A stretch of DNA of 64,000 nucleotides. It comes from Calycina herbarum (taxonomy: Eukaryota > Ascomycota > Leotiomycetes > Helotiales > Pezizellaceae). Below are positions 35,495 through 46,676 of the stretch, one piece after another. A program made the position numbers and the translations under genes. A model generated the notes under the pieces. The model was not told where the DNA came from, ran no database searches, and saw nothing but the letters and a program-made list of their open reading frames with translations. Positions within the stretch are counted from its first letter, which is position 1; every line of letters starts with the position of its first letter. The stretch is taken from NCBI GenBank assembly GCA_001414485.1, contig LLEY01000093.1, positions 186,001-250,000 on the forward strand, given 5' to 3'.

Positions 35495-37606
35495 TCACTT
35501 ATTCTTCCTCCCCTCCCCCCACAACCCCGCAAATAACTTCCTCCACCACTTCAAATGCCCCTCCCTCGCCTCCTTAACACTAGGCAACGTCAAAATCATA
35601 GCTAACCCCAAGCTCAACAACGCAAGCGGCAAACTCGTAGCAAAATACAATTTAATAGTCTCCTTGATTGAACTGATGTCCTCCGTCATACTAAAAAGAC
35701 TAGCCACAAAACTCAACGGAATAAAAAAGGTAGCGAGCCAAGTGAGACGTGCAACATTTTTGTTATCCTCTCTGGAGCGTTGGGAATCTTGCATGGAGAT
35801 GATGGCTGTGACGACGGAGGTGAGTCGGTCGATTCGATTTTGGTATTCTACCATGTAACCTAGGATTCGGACGAAGTCTTCACGCATTTCGGTTAGAGGG
35901 CCGCATTTTTGGGGGGAGGTGGGGTGGGAGGATTGGCATTGATAGCCTTCTGTGTGGTGACCGGTGGTTGAGCTCGTATCGTTTGGGATGTTGGCTAGTC
36001 TGGATAGGTCAACATCGGTTGAGTTCGCGTTGTTAGCTATGGTTGGTGTGGTAGCACTCGTTTCGTTCCTGCTGTCGGTTGTTTCTGGAAGAGCACCTGG
36101 ACCCGGATTCGAGGGATGGCATGGAAACTGAAATGCTCGTTGGAGAGTTTCTGTTAACATCTCTCGGTACAAAGGTACAAGTCGTCTCCAAATATGCAAT
36201 TTCTTCAATGTGTCATTTACATTTTTGTCCTTGATCAGGAAGTGCTCCGGGAATGAGATCTCCCATTCGATCTGCCCAAGTCGAGTTCGGATGTATTCGC
36301 CGATTTCGAGCCACTCCGCGCTGATCAGATGAAGAAGTGCTTGTATTGGAACGTGAACACCATCGGCTTTATTGAGCCTCTTCATATGAGATGCAGATGG
36401 GTTAAATGCATCCGTTCTTTTGGCCCAGTAGACGAGGTCGTTATAAATTGAAGTCCGCGGCGGTCCTTTTGGCGCCGATTGTTTTGAGAACATACTCGGG
36501 GTCTCCTCCCAATTGCGGTAGCCATACCAAAGCGTTCTTCCACACTTTGGAGTCGGATCACACAGCAAAACGCCTGGGTGAAAAAAGTTAGTTATAGCCA
36601 AGGGATATGAATCTAGCCAAAGTACTTACCAATAGATCCACGAGCCTTCCCCGCGCGTCCCTCGCCCGATAACCACAACGACCCTCTTGTTCTTGCAAGG
36701 CCAACAAGGGCATTTTGATCATCCCATTTTGACTTATTATTGATATCGTCCTCATGTCTCCTAAGGACATTGAAAGCATCATACTCCTTCCCTCCCTGTA
36801 CGAAATTTTCAGGGCTCTTGTAATATCGTATCGACGGGAATCGCAACTGTAGCCACCGTTGACTCTTGGTGGTGACATTCAGCTGGGGGGGATCAACCCA
36901 TCGATCTCGGGTATTATACCAGGCATAATCGAAGATTTGTTCCCGGAAGAAGGCTGGTTCGATATCGTAGTGCCCACCAAGAAGCTCAATCACATCACGA
37001 GACAGATCTTCAACGATGTAGAGTCGAAATCGTCCCTTGCTAGCTTCCGTCTCTTGAGCTTCATTTTCCAAGGCCTCTTTCAATTTATTCGAGGTATTGT
37101 ACACACGAGGGACTACGCCAGAAGGAAGATAGTCCAGACGTGTGATTGTCGTCCGGGAAGCTCGTTCTTGAATTTCGAGATCCCGTTCTTTTGGGGGCTT
37201 CTTTTCCAAATCATTCCATCTTGCTGGGGAGGTTCCAATTTCCATGAAATCAGCCAGAAGTCTCAAAGAAGGCCAAGCTCCCGAAAGAGACTTGATATGG
37301 GCGAGATATGGTCGATCTTGGGTACTAAAAATAGCCATGTTAGAAACGAAACGTGATATCCCAAAACAAAAGATATTACCTCAACACTTCCCATCCTTGT
37401 CTTTTGTCTCCCGTAGCCTCGTTGTCATATATATCGCCACTCGCGTAGCTGTCCTCGATGAGCTTCTCGTTGTAGTATGTATACTCCTGCACCTCCTTTT
37501 CCACCGTCTGCTGCAACGCGGTCATTCGTCTCTCCATTTTGAGGGCTTTCATTAATCTTCGCAGGAATTTCGAGATGGAAGAAAATGGAAGTGGGAAGGC
37601 GCTCAA
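35495..37606 (-). CDS. CorA-like Mg2+ transporter-family membrane protein
   Basis: Model: complement(join(35495..36573,36630..37324,37380..37606)), 666 residues; donors GTAATA and GTAAGT, acceptors TTTTTAG and CACCCAG. A long soluble region is followed by two membrane segments close to the C-terminus: WLATFFIPLSFVASLFSM, a short loop, then a second helix around LPLALLSLGLAMILTL. A coiled linker precedes them (MVEYQNRIDRLTSVVTAI). This matches the fungal CorA-like family, in which two C-terminal helices follow a big cytosolic domain. The canonical GMN selectivity motif at the end of helix 1 is not present; the position reads SMTED. Transport activity may therefore be altered or absent. Many fungal CorA-like proteins of this group vary here. 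The first ATG lies in a 227-nt first exon. Confidence 0.8.
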
Positions 37607-38620
37607 GATCCAGGTTGATGTAGGTCAGCTATTCTGTACAGCCTCACTGCATGCATCTGCGAGGTATGTATCACGTCTGATAACACGATGCACATTTCGC
37701 GACAATTTATAGATTAGATTCCATGACGAGATGAGTGAAGGAAAATCATTCTGGCCACGAGCCCAAGCTAACAAGGAGCTTGTGAATGTGATGATGGGAA
37801 AGAGCCGCAAAAAAGGAATACATGAAATTTCCTGTGAGGCTGACCAGACAGGAGGGAACGAACAGGGGGGTCAGTCCGATGTCGGCCCGGATCTGCGAAT
37901 CAGGTGACTGATCAAAATATTTCATTTGCATCTACTCATAAAAACTCTTGATCTTGGATTCTGCATTCTCGTTGATTCAAAAGGACATGAAGTTATTCAT
38001 AGTTTCTTTTCTAAGACAGACGGGAGTTTGTCAGATCCTCGTGACCTGTCTTGAGCCTCAATCTTTAGGCCAACCACTTTTCATTCCTCACTTCATCCCT
38101 GGCCATCTCGAAATAGTAAATCCTCCTCATCACAGTCATTTTCCATCACCTTCCTATACTGTTATTCCCAGTCCCATCACAATATATTTTACATTCCCCC
38201 CTCACTCATGGGTTTTCCCATAGCGATTCGCTTTCTAGAGAGGGACCCAGAAAATGGAGGCGTTACGCTGTAGATCACCACGCTCACAAACGCCACACCT
38301 ACGAATCAAGACACTTTCACATTTTTATGTGAGACTGAACGATGGCTCGCGTTCATCCGATTCTGCATAACGAGTAATTCTGCCAAGCCCATTCCGGCAG
38401 GAAACACAGTGTTTCACCCAGCGAATGAAGTCAGCGCTTAGGCTTCCCGCCACTATAATCCTTACTCCCTCTCGCTCCGCCACAGGCAATCAATGTCAGG
38501 CATAATTAAGGAAGGCGTGGCCGACAACGTCATTTTGTAACACTCTGTGAACTCGAAATTCTGTTTTCTTTCCTTTACACTCTTTCATTTTCTTGTTTTT
38601 GCAATTGTGACATTTTCGAA
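37607..38620. other. Divergent intergenic region, no gene seen
   Basis: About 1 kb between the start of the CorA-like gene (minus) and the start of the multispan membrane protein (plus), so it must hold both promoters. I see no repeats or additional coding sequence. Confidence 0.45.
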
Positions 38621-39737
38621 ATGTTCGATAACCTGAATTGCTCGGTGGTACCTACAGAATCAGCGACCGATGCTGGAGTAGCGGGGTCAGGAGTAAGTTC
38701 ATTCCTACCTCCATATACCTCAATATCTAAATTAAGAAACACAGGTCCTCCTCTCTTTCATCATCACAGCAGGACTTTCTCTCCTCCTGAGCGCCCTCAT
38801 CATACTCCGCGAAATACGATGGCAATCCGAAGCAAAAGTAATTCGAAAGCTCCTCCTCTCCTTCAGTGATCAGCAAGTCATCACCGGAATAGGAATCCAA
38901 TGCGTCGGTCTTGCCAAGATGGAATTCATGATCCCATACCACTTTTTTATTATCTGGATGTTGTCGTTGCTTTCTACTGCGACGCATATTGGGACGCTTC
39001 TTGCGCTGGTTAATGATTTTAAACGGGATTGGGTGTTGAGGTGGTTGAGACAGTTTTTTATGTTTGTCAACTTGGGTATGTACCCCCATATCAGCAATGA
39101 TGTAGAATGCTAACACAAATAGTGCTCTCCTGCGTATCAGGAATCTTCCTCCTCATGTCTACGATGAGGAATCTACCAGCAACTCTACCAATTGCATGTG
39201 TATGGCAACTCCCGTCCAACAGCGCTCCCTCAAACGCTGGGATATCCATCGCTGGCACTATTGCCGTCATCTCTGGCAATCTCATCATGTTCGTCCTAGG
39301 GGTCTGGTACCTACACGTCAAAGAACGAAAATGGTTGAAAATAATCCAAATTGCCGGTCTCTTCGTGAGTGTCGGAATTGGTGCTGGAGCTTCAGTTCGC
39401 GTACTCTTGCTATCGCAAGCTTTCGGAAACCCTGGAAATGATGTTCATCTCAAAGACCAGGCTGAGAAAGATTGGAGCTTTGGACAATTACTTCCATTAT
39501 TGCTACTTCTATTGCCATTGGTATCGGCTGTTGAAATTATGCGAGGTATTTCATCCAAAGTCTAGATGGGATGGAAATATGCTAATGCTTTTTCGTATAG
39601 GTGAAATGAAAGTTCCATCTCCACTACCCGATGATGAAATGTCCCTTGTCGATAGAGGATCCAAGAAAGGGTCCCAGGATAGGAGTTCTTTCCAGCCGAA
39701 TCCATTCTGGGGTGAACAAAGTCGGTGGAGCAAGTGA
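38621..39737 (+). CDS. Multispan integral membrane protein of unknown function
   Basis: Model: join(38621..38692,38745..39075,39123..39545,39601..39737), 320 residues. Introns have donors GTAAGT, GTATGT and GTATTT with CAG/TAG acceptors, and phases agree. Six hydrophobic segments are visible, for example VLLSFIITAGLSLLLSALII, FFIIWMLSLLSTATHIGTLL, VLSCVSGIFLLM, ISIAGTIAVISGNLIMFVLG, IIQIAGLFVSVGIGAG and LLPLLLLLLPLVSAVEI. The N-terminus is short, with an N-glycosylation-type NCS site, and the C-terminal tail is hydrophilic (GEMKVPSPLPDDEMS...). This layout is common in fungal plasma-membrane proteins without assigned function. Exon 1 alone would otherwise read on in frame, but the protein downstream is then unrelated, so the spliced model is preferred. 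Confidence 0.75.
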
Positions 39738-40493
39738 GGAATTGAAGAGGGTGTGTACATTTACACGCAACCCACACTGAACGCTCGAATATCTCTTTTG
39801 AGGTAAATCACGATCGGAGGGTTTCAACCGTCCGAACAAATTTATGGTTGATGTCACCCTCCAACTCATGGATAGAGTACGCTTCAAATGAATATCCTAG
39901 ACGGCGCTGACAACCATTGTCATGCACGTGACTGGCTTCAATTTATCCGATATTGGGCTGTTTCGACTTGATGATCGGGCATGCAATTCGCATATGATTC
40001 GAAAGTACACCATTATTACGAGGGAGCTTTCACACCACGGAGCCATTATTCCGATGAAAGGGATCGAAAAAGGGAACTCGAAATCGGAAATCCGAGAGAG
40101 CAGGAAGGGAGAAGTTACACAAGGGGTAATAGGTTTGAAGCACATGAAGGGGAAAAGCGGACTCTAGACGTGGAACGTCGAAGTTCGAGGAGGTTCCACT
40201 TTGCAGGGATATTCGTAAGGCTTTTGTGGAAGAACTTCGTGATTGACTCGCGCAGTTAGTTGGACTAGAAACTGACAATAAATACTGTTTGCAGTTGGAC
40301 ACGAAGTTTAGATTCAAGCAAACCACATTTGTTGATGTATAGCTTTCGTAAAAGGAGGTCATACAGATCACTAAACCTACAATTCCCTCCACGTGACCCA
40401 TCGCAAATTCGTTCCCCTCTCGCCATTTCAACACTCTCACAAGCCAACCACTCCCCATTCCCCTTCCCGCCTCCCCTCACCACACCCTAACCC
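39738..40493. other. Intergenic region between converging genes, no gene seen
   Basis: About 750 bp separate the 3' end of the membrane-protein gene (plus) from the 3' end of the hemerythrin gene (minus). The frames present have no motif. I see nothing else. Confidence 0.4.
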
Positions 40494-41755
40494 TCACTTC
40501 TTGCCCGATGCATACAAACCCCTCGGCCTCCCATTCCCATCACAACTAGCAAACTTCCAAAACCCCCGATTCCACACCGTAAAACAATTCATAACCACCC
40601 ATCTCGCTGCCCCCGGAATAGGAGGCCAATCTTTCCATATACCCTCTTCGAATGTGATATCGAGATTGAGGAAAAAGAAGGGGAGGGCGTTGAGTTTTGT
40701 CATGGAGGTCTGGTGATCGATCGAGCATTAGCGAGAGGGAGAGAGGAAGAGGAGAGTGAAAGGGGTTGGGGTCAGGGGAATGGAAATGAGAGATGAGAGG
40801 CAAGGGAAAAGGAAAAGAGGAATTACCACAGCATGTTTCCCCTCTTTATCCCATAACTCTTTTATCGGTAGGTTCTCGCCGTATTTTTTGAGGGCGAGGA
40901 GGTCTTGAATTTCAGTTTTGAGGTGGGAGTGGAGGGATGGTGCGAAGGATATGATTATGGTGTTTAGATGGATTGCTGAGAAGGTGGCTTCTTTTCCGAA
41001 GAGACTATCGAGGTAGGTTTTGAAGGTGTCTAGACCTTGTTGGAAGGACACTTTTTGGTGGGTGTTAGTTGGATGGGGTTGTGAAGATAAGAGGAGGCAT
41101 TGTTTGTGAGGATTGGTACCCCATGTGACTTGCTGAAGGGAAATATGTTGAGTGAGTGAAGACTATTGAGAGGTGTTTTGTTTGCATATCACAAAACTCA
41201 TAATGAAATTTTCGCTCTCATAGGAGAGCTCGCTTATTATAAGATTTATGAGATGAGACGAGAGAGGGTAATGGATGCAAAGATATGCGTCCACCATTGC
41301 TAATGAAGGTCGCAAATATTTACCAAGTTGGCATTGAGATTGAAGTAATCTTACTTACTATGTTGCTGAACATTCCCCTCCATCAGCCCCTTCTCGCCAA
41401 CCGCTTCCTCGATATCGGGAAAAAACAAGTCTTCCTCGCTTGTATGATGCTCATGAACAACAGCGTGCCAACATAGACTGTAACCAATGAAATCCTTGTA
41501 ATCGGAAGGTTGGATGTTTGGTCCTTGGATATAGATACTGTTGAGACCACGAAGAAGTGCGTTGTGAACTACACACATTTGACTCGCGGTCTCCATGTAT
41601 GGGTCGGTATATCCTGTCTGAAGACAAGTTAGTTGCTGTAACATTTAAAAGAATCAAAGATTTAACTTTACCTTTCTTTCCTTGTATTTGGGTGTTTCAA
41701 TCAAGGAAAATGGAGTATTAGCCCATTGTGGTTTTTCGGGAGTGGGATGGTTCAT
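40494..41755 (-). CDS. Hemerythrin HHE-domain protein
   Basis: Model: complement(join(40494..40709,40827..41050,41359..41617,41672..41755)), 260 residues; all junctions keep frame and phase. The N-terminus MNHPTPEKPQWANTPFSLIE leads into DPYMETASQMCVVHNALLRG with His46. The next helix pair has CWHAVVHEHHTSEEDLFFP, giving the H...HxxxE iron-ligand pattern of the hemerythrin/HHE cation-binding fold. The C-terminal half, conserved in the fungal version, has LNALPFFFLNLDITFEEG, KDWPPIPGAARWVVMNCFT and FASCDGNGRP. It probably binds a di-iron centre in the cytosol; oxygen or redox sensing is inferred from the fold. Intron 2 is long (308 nt), unlike the others. Confidence 0.85.
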
Positions 41756-42056
41756 TATGGAGCCAAATTTCGATTGAAATCTATGAAACAGAAAGTAGTT
41801 TCCAGCGACCCACCAGTAGACATTTGCGTATTTAAGTCCTTCCTATGTCCTGAGGATTTGGTGGTGACTCGGATTTCGTTACTACCGACAGCTACCGAGA
41901 TCTTAGAAATCACGGTAGACGACGGGGGTCCGAACCATGTAAGATGGGTTTGCTAGATTATATAAGAACGTTAGTTCGGCTCATTAATTATCGAAATATT
42001 CAAAGTCATCAATTAATAAACTCTTTTTCATTGCGTACTTCAACCTATCAATCACG

Positions 42057-42382
42057 ATGAAAGTTCTCATGTTGGGCGCGACCGGCAACGTTGGCTCACG
42101 CAAATGGATCCTCGACACGAGACACCACAATTCCCTGTTTCTGTAGATGCTGCAAGCAATTTGGTTGCCAAAGCTGATGTCCCGCCGGCATGGAATGAGA
42201 AGTTCAGGGGGGTGCCGTTGATTGGGAATTATTTGAATGTTATGGCGCAGTCCCAAACTTATTTTTCGGTGCTGGAGAATTTTGTTGATTTTATGGCTGC
42301 GGATTTGGAGAAGGGGTTGGATAGCGAATGGGTTGGGAAGAGGGTGAGTGTTAAGGAGAAGAGTAAGGTTAAGATGGGGTAG
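42057..42382 (+). pseudogene. Internally deleted Rossmann-fold (NAD(P)-binding) protein relic
   Basis: A start codon at 42057 gives MKVLMLGATGNVGSRKW, a clear nucleotide-binding glycine motif (GATGNVG). The frame ends after about 30 residues. Directly downstream, in another frame (42104-42382), comes the C-terminal end of such a protein: KADVPPAWNEKFRGVPLIGN, then a YFSVLENFVDFMAADLEK helix, DSEW and a basic tail. The central 200 or so residues of a normal NmrA/SDR-like enzyme are missing and the two ends are out of frame. This is a deletion relic, not a functional gene. Confidence 0.7.
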
Positions 42383-42519
42383 CGTTTGGTTGGAGCATTT
42401 ACTGTACTATCAATATTGTACAATTTAATAGCAAAGAATTATTAGCGCGATATACGTTTCATATTTTTGTAGAAGAGACTGGCCGCGAAACTCCCCTCAT
42501 GCAAAACTTCGAGCGCCCA

Positions 42520-42780
42520 AAACTGGGTAGGTAGGCTTGCGGGTAAGCCGACCATTGTCGAGTGAGCTAGCTAGGCAGAAAGATTTACGGCTAAGCTGAC
42601 ATATTTACCAGTAAGCTAGATGAAAATTGGGGGCCAAAAAGAGTTACGCGTGAGCTATTAGTTGGGCAGTAAGCTTGTCAAATTTTAGGAGCCAAAATGT
42701 GTTGTGAGTAAGCTAGCAGTTAACCAGTAAGCTAGTGGAAATTAGGGACCTTGCGAGCAAGCTTCGAGTAAGCTATTGAA
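42520..42780 (+). repeat. Degenerate AGTAAGCTAG-type short repeats
   Basis: Units close to (A/C)(A/C)GTAAGCTAG or GTGAGCTA recur about ten times at irregular spacing, for example CCAGTAAGCTAG at 42610 and 42730, GAGTAAGCTAGC near 42700 and GAGTAAGCTATTG at 42766. Larger echoes such as GGGGGCCAAAAAG / GGAGCCAAAATG also recur. It is a decayed tandem array without coding potential, just upstream of a Zn2Cys6 gene. Confidence 0.65.
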
Positions 42781-43091
42781 CAACGAGTATGTTCATCAAG
42801 GTTAGGGGAGTTGTCTCAAAAGCGGCACCACTTGCACTCCAGGGGCTTTGTGGCCCCCGCCTCAATGTAAGCAGGCCAGGCATCTCCAGACACGACAACT
42901 GAGATCGCGACCTGATAATATCTCCGTATATTCTCTCTCCCCTTTGATACGGTCTTGAGTTCCCTGAGAAAATTGTATCAAGAGTAGACCAATCACTCGC
43001 GGTTCCCTCGAATTCCGTACAGCCCCGCTCACTCCAAACCCGCCCCTCGCCGGCGGAAGCAATACCCCCTCTTAATTGCACGCAAGTGAGC

Positions 43092-45765
43092 ATGAACAAC
43101 CTTGAACTAAATGTCACTTCAACTGAAGGGCCCCTTTCAAAAACACTATCATGGGCACGAAGTGTTCGGACATCGTGTGATTCGTGCAAGCAAATGAAGG
43201 CAAGTCCATTGTACAGCGTTTGAGAATTCGACAGACTCGCAAGAAATAGCTGCTAACCGATTCTTGTGGAAATGCAGATAAAATGCCAAAGAAAAGGCGA
43301 CGAAACTTGTGCGCGATGCGTTACCAAAAAGCTATGCTGTACTACAACACCGGTAGAGAGGAAGAAGCGGAAATTGACAAAGTACGGTGAAATCCCAATC
43401 CCCGTATATACCTGGGAGGAGGCTAATTTTGACTTAGTAAGAAAGAGGCATTTGATGAAATGGAAGAGCGGATCAAGCGTATGGAGTCTGCTATACTCAC
43501 CTCCAAGTTACATGAGGTAGCTGAGCCAGAGGAAGAGAAGAGTTCCGAGAAAATTGAAAATCAGGCGTGGCTGTCTAATCATCTGTCGAACCTGGTCATA
43601 GAAGCTAAAGGGTGTCCCAACTTCATTGGTGTGTAATGTACATTTTATCAATTGCCTTCTGTGTTCGCGCTGACTCTGCTCTGTAGGCTGGGCATCTGGG
43701 TTCTCACTTCTTTCACCGCAAGGACTTCAGTGGATGTCAGAAACATTATGCGACGAGGAAGATTTAGCTCAACTCACTCAAATGACGGAACGTGATTTTG
43801 GTGTTTGGGGTAGTGGGGAGCCTGATCTCTGGTATCCAAATCCACGGTCACAACACACACCACTTCCATCCAAGGATCTTGCATTACAATACGTGAATTG
43901 TGAGTATGAGAGAGCGAAAAGATAGCTTGGGGAAATTTCAGCTCATATCAATAGGCTACTTTACGACTTCCAATAACGTCTTCCCGGTCGTCAATCAGCA
44001 AGTCTTCGACTCCTACCTTGAGCGGCAATACTCTTCAAACCCCCCGGCAGGCACCGCGTGGTACGCATTACTTAATGCTGTGTTATGTTTAGGTAGTATC
44101 AGAACAAAAGGAGAGCGAGAGAGGCACAGGAGGAGTAGCTGTCTCATCGATTATACATCGCTCGCCCAGGAAACTAGTGTCGAATATTTCCGTAACGCAA
44201 GCAGCTGTTTTCACGACTTATTCTTCAAGGAGGCCAACTTGATGGCAATGCAAGCTATGACCCTCATGGTAAGAGTTCGTATTAAGATCACCAGTTGTAT
44301 CCTTCACTAATAAATAAAAAGCTATTCATCACAACCTCAAGTCCCAATCCCCAACCTTCGTACGTCATGTCTTCAACAGTTGGAAATCTAGCAAATACTC
44401 TGGGCCTCCATCGCCGTTCGGATGGCTTTGGTCTCGCTCCAGAGGAGATTGAACAACGACGAAATGTTTATTGGGTATTTTATATTATCGAGAAAGCAAC
44501 AAGTCATAGCCTAGGCCGACCCTCTGTCATAAACGATGATGATGTTGCCGTTGACTTGCCGCCCCAGAAGCCCGTTTCAACACAACCCCCAAACGGAGAA
44601 ATGATTTATGATTTCTTCCAGGATCAAATAAAATTAGCTATCATCGGAAGCCGCATATACACCGAGTTGTACTCGGCAAGTTCACTCACGAAATCAGAAG
44701 CTGATCGCATGAAAGTCCTAGGCAAACTAGACGAACATCTCCAGCGCTGGAGAGATGCATTACCCATTGAGATTCGACCAGAACATCCAATTCTGTGCTC
44801 AGATGAACAGTACGTTCCTGTGGTCATGATGCACTTCACATATTTGGAAGCTGTAGTACAGCTTCACCGCCTATCAGGTCATCATAAATCATTCCAAGAT
44901 GACGAAGTTACCGATATGAAGAGGGAAGATCTACAGCGATTGAACCCTAGAGTACATGCAAGTTATCTACTCTGCCTGGCCGCGGCGCGGAGATCCATTA
45001 GGTTACTTGATACATTCAGCAATAACACCTTGCAAAATCAACATTTCATGTGGTTTGTATTCCTCTTACTTTCAAGATCGGTATGCTAATGCTGGGCTAG
45101 GAGGGCGCTCTATTATCCACTCAGCGCGAGCCTCATTCTTTTTGCAAATATCCTCGCCAACCCACAAGACCACCATGCCCCTGATGACATTCGCTTAATG
45201 AATTCAATCACTTCTTTCATTTCTAACTCTGTTCAGCCAGGGTCCTCATTCGCCGCTACACCAACCGTGAGTATGTTCCAAGAGCTCTATGGTATTGCTA
45301 CACGTCTTGTTGCAAGAGTGCCCCCACAATCCAGGAAGCAAATAAAAAGACCTGCTGAAGTTGATAATCCTACCCAACCGGATTTTATCTCATCAGCTGG
45401 TGTAGTACCCGATGAGCTTCTACAAAACACGACATTATATGTAAGTATGCTTTCTTCACCTTGTCTGAATCAAAGACTCACAATACACTTCCTAGGCTCC
45501 ACCCGATTCAACAGCACAATACTTCGAAAACGACATGACCATATCAATGTCCATTCTTGCAGACCATGACCAACAAATTCACCAAGAAGACCAAGATATA
45601 CAACACAGCACTAGCTCATTAGAACCCATTGAAGACAGTCCCCTCGAATTCGCACCATTCCTCCTTACCGAAGTGAACCAGTTCGACTTTGATCCAACAA
45701 TTTATGATCCTCTTCTCTCGCCTACAAATTTTGAATGGGATGCAACTCATATGTGGGTACCATAG
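43092..45765 (+). CDS. Zn2Cys6 transcription factor with fungal-specific (PF04082-type) domain
   Basis: Model: join(43092..43199,43278..43403,43442..43628,43687..43899,43955..44268,44322..45052,45101..45440,45496..45765), 762 residues. The zinc cluster is CDSCKQMK plus KCQRKGDETCARC, then CC (Cys 29, 32, 39, 47, 50 and 56/57), split by a GC-AG intron (AAG|GCAAGT...AATGCAG). A basic linker and a short coiled stretch (EEAFDEMEERIKRME-like) follow. The central regulatory domain has NVFPVVNQQVFDSYLE and AWYALLNAVLCLGS, then VGNLANTLGLHR and EEIEQRRNVYWVFYIIEKA, the fungal TF middle homology region. The C-terminus is acidic. Intron 2 as drawn is only 38 nt, so a small shift there is possible. It is nuclear; target genes are unknown. 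Confidence 0.85.
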
Positions 45766-46229
45766 GCAAATTGTTTCTGCGCATTCTTTTCAATATCCGG
45801 GCTTATTGAAAGAAATTCTGTCTTTGTGAGGGATGATGGAGGGACTTTTAACTTTAGCACCTTTCTCGATTATCTGAGGTATCTACGACCATTTCATTTG
45901 ATAGTGTTCCATTAAACCAAATTTTTACGTTCGACCACATCTTTCTCACGAAACACTTGATTATCAAACATTTTTGTATTGAATCGCGTTCAGGTACACA
46001 ATGGGATGTACAAGACACCCCCAAAAGCGTAAGTTTCCTCTCTCCCTAATTGGAGGACAGAAGAGGGGCTCTTCGCGCAAGTGTGGTGAATGTAGTTTGG
46101 GTGTCGCTAACGTACAACCAGGGCGATGGCAGTAGATTCATAGGCGGAATACAAATACCTGTACTGTTCTCTTCCTTGACTCCAACACAAACCAGAAAAC
46201 ATCTCAGAAACCTACATCTACTAGCAATC

Positions 46230-46676
46230 ATGGCTTCTAAAACCAGATCATCCCAACCGCTCGATGGCAACGCCTCTACCTCTTCGACCACTTTAGATCG
46301 CCACGACCTTGAGACCCTCGAAAGACTTCGAACAATCTCACCTCAAGGTTATCACCATCTTATCCAACACATAGACGACACTCTCTCCAGGCACGACGTC
46401 AATATACAGACATGCTGCCAGGAAGCAGCCGAACTTGACGCAGACCAGACTCTTACACCGCAGCAAAGACAACTCAAAGAGGCAGCCATGAGTGAGAAGA
46501 TGTTAGAACGTGGTCGTAAAGAGACGAGAACTTTTGTAAATCTTTGGGGCGAATCTATTGAAGATAAGCAGGACAAGCAAGAGAAGGCTCCGAAGTTGAG
46601 TGATCTTGTTGGTGTTGTTGAGAGTATTGCTTTTTATGGACTTGTTGGTTGGATTTTCATGTGTTTATCTAAGTAG
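46230..46676 (+). CDS. Small tail-anchored hypothetical protein
   Basis: 148 residues from ATG 46230 (context AATCATGG). The frame is open further upstream to 46050, but that part is not protein-like. The N-terminus is Ser/Thr-rich, followed by helical charged segments (LETLERLRTI, then EAAMSEKMLERGRKETRTFV). A single hydrophobic stretch sits at the very C-terminus (VGVVESIAFYGLVGWIFMCL then SK). This is the layout of a tail-anchored protein of the ER or mitochondrial outer membrane. No family recognised and no intron seen. Confidence 0.6.
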   Translation: MASKTRSSQPLDGNASTSSTTLDRHDLETLERLRTISPQGYHHLIQHIDDTLSRHDVNIQTCCQEAAELDADQTLTPQQRQLKEAAMSEKMLERGRKETRTFVNLWGESIEDKQDKQEKAPKLSDLVGVVESIAFYGLVGWIFMCLSK

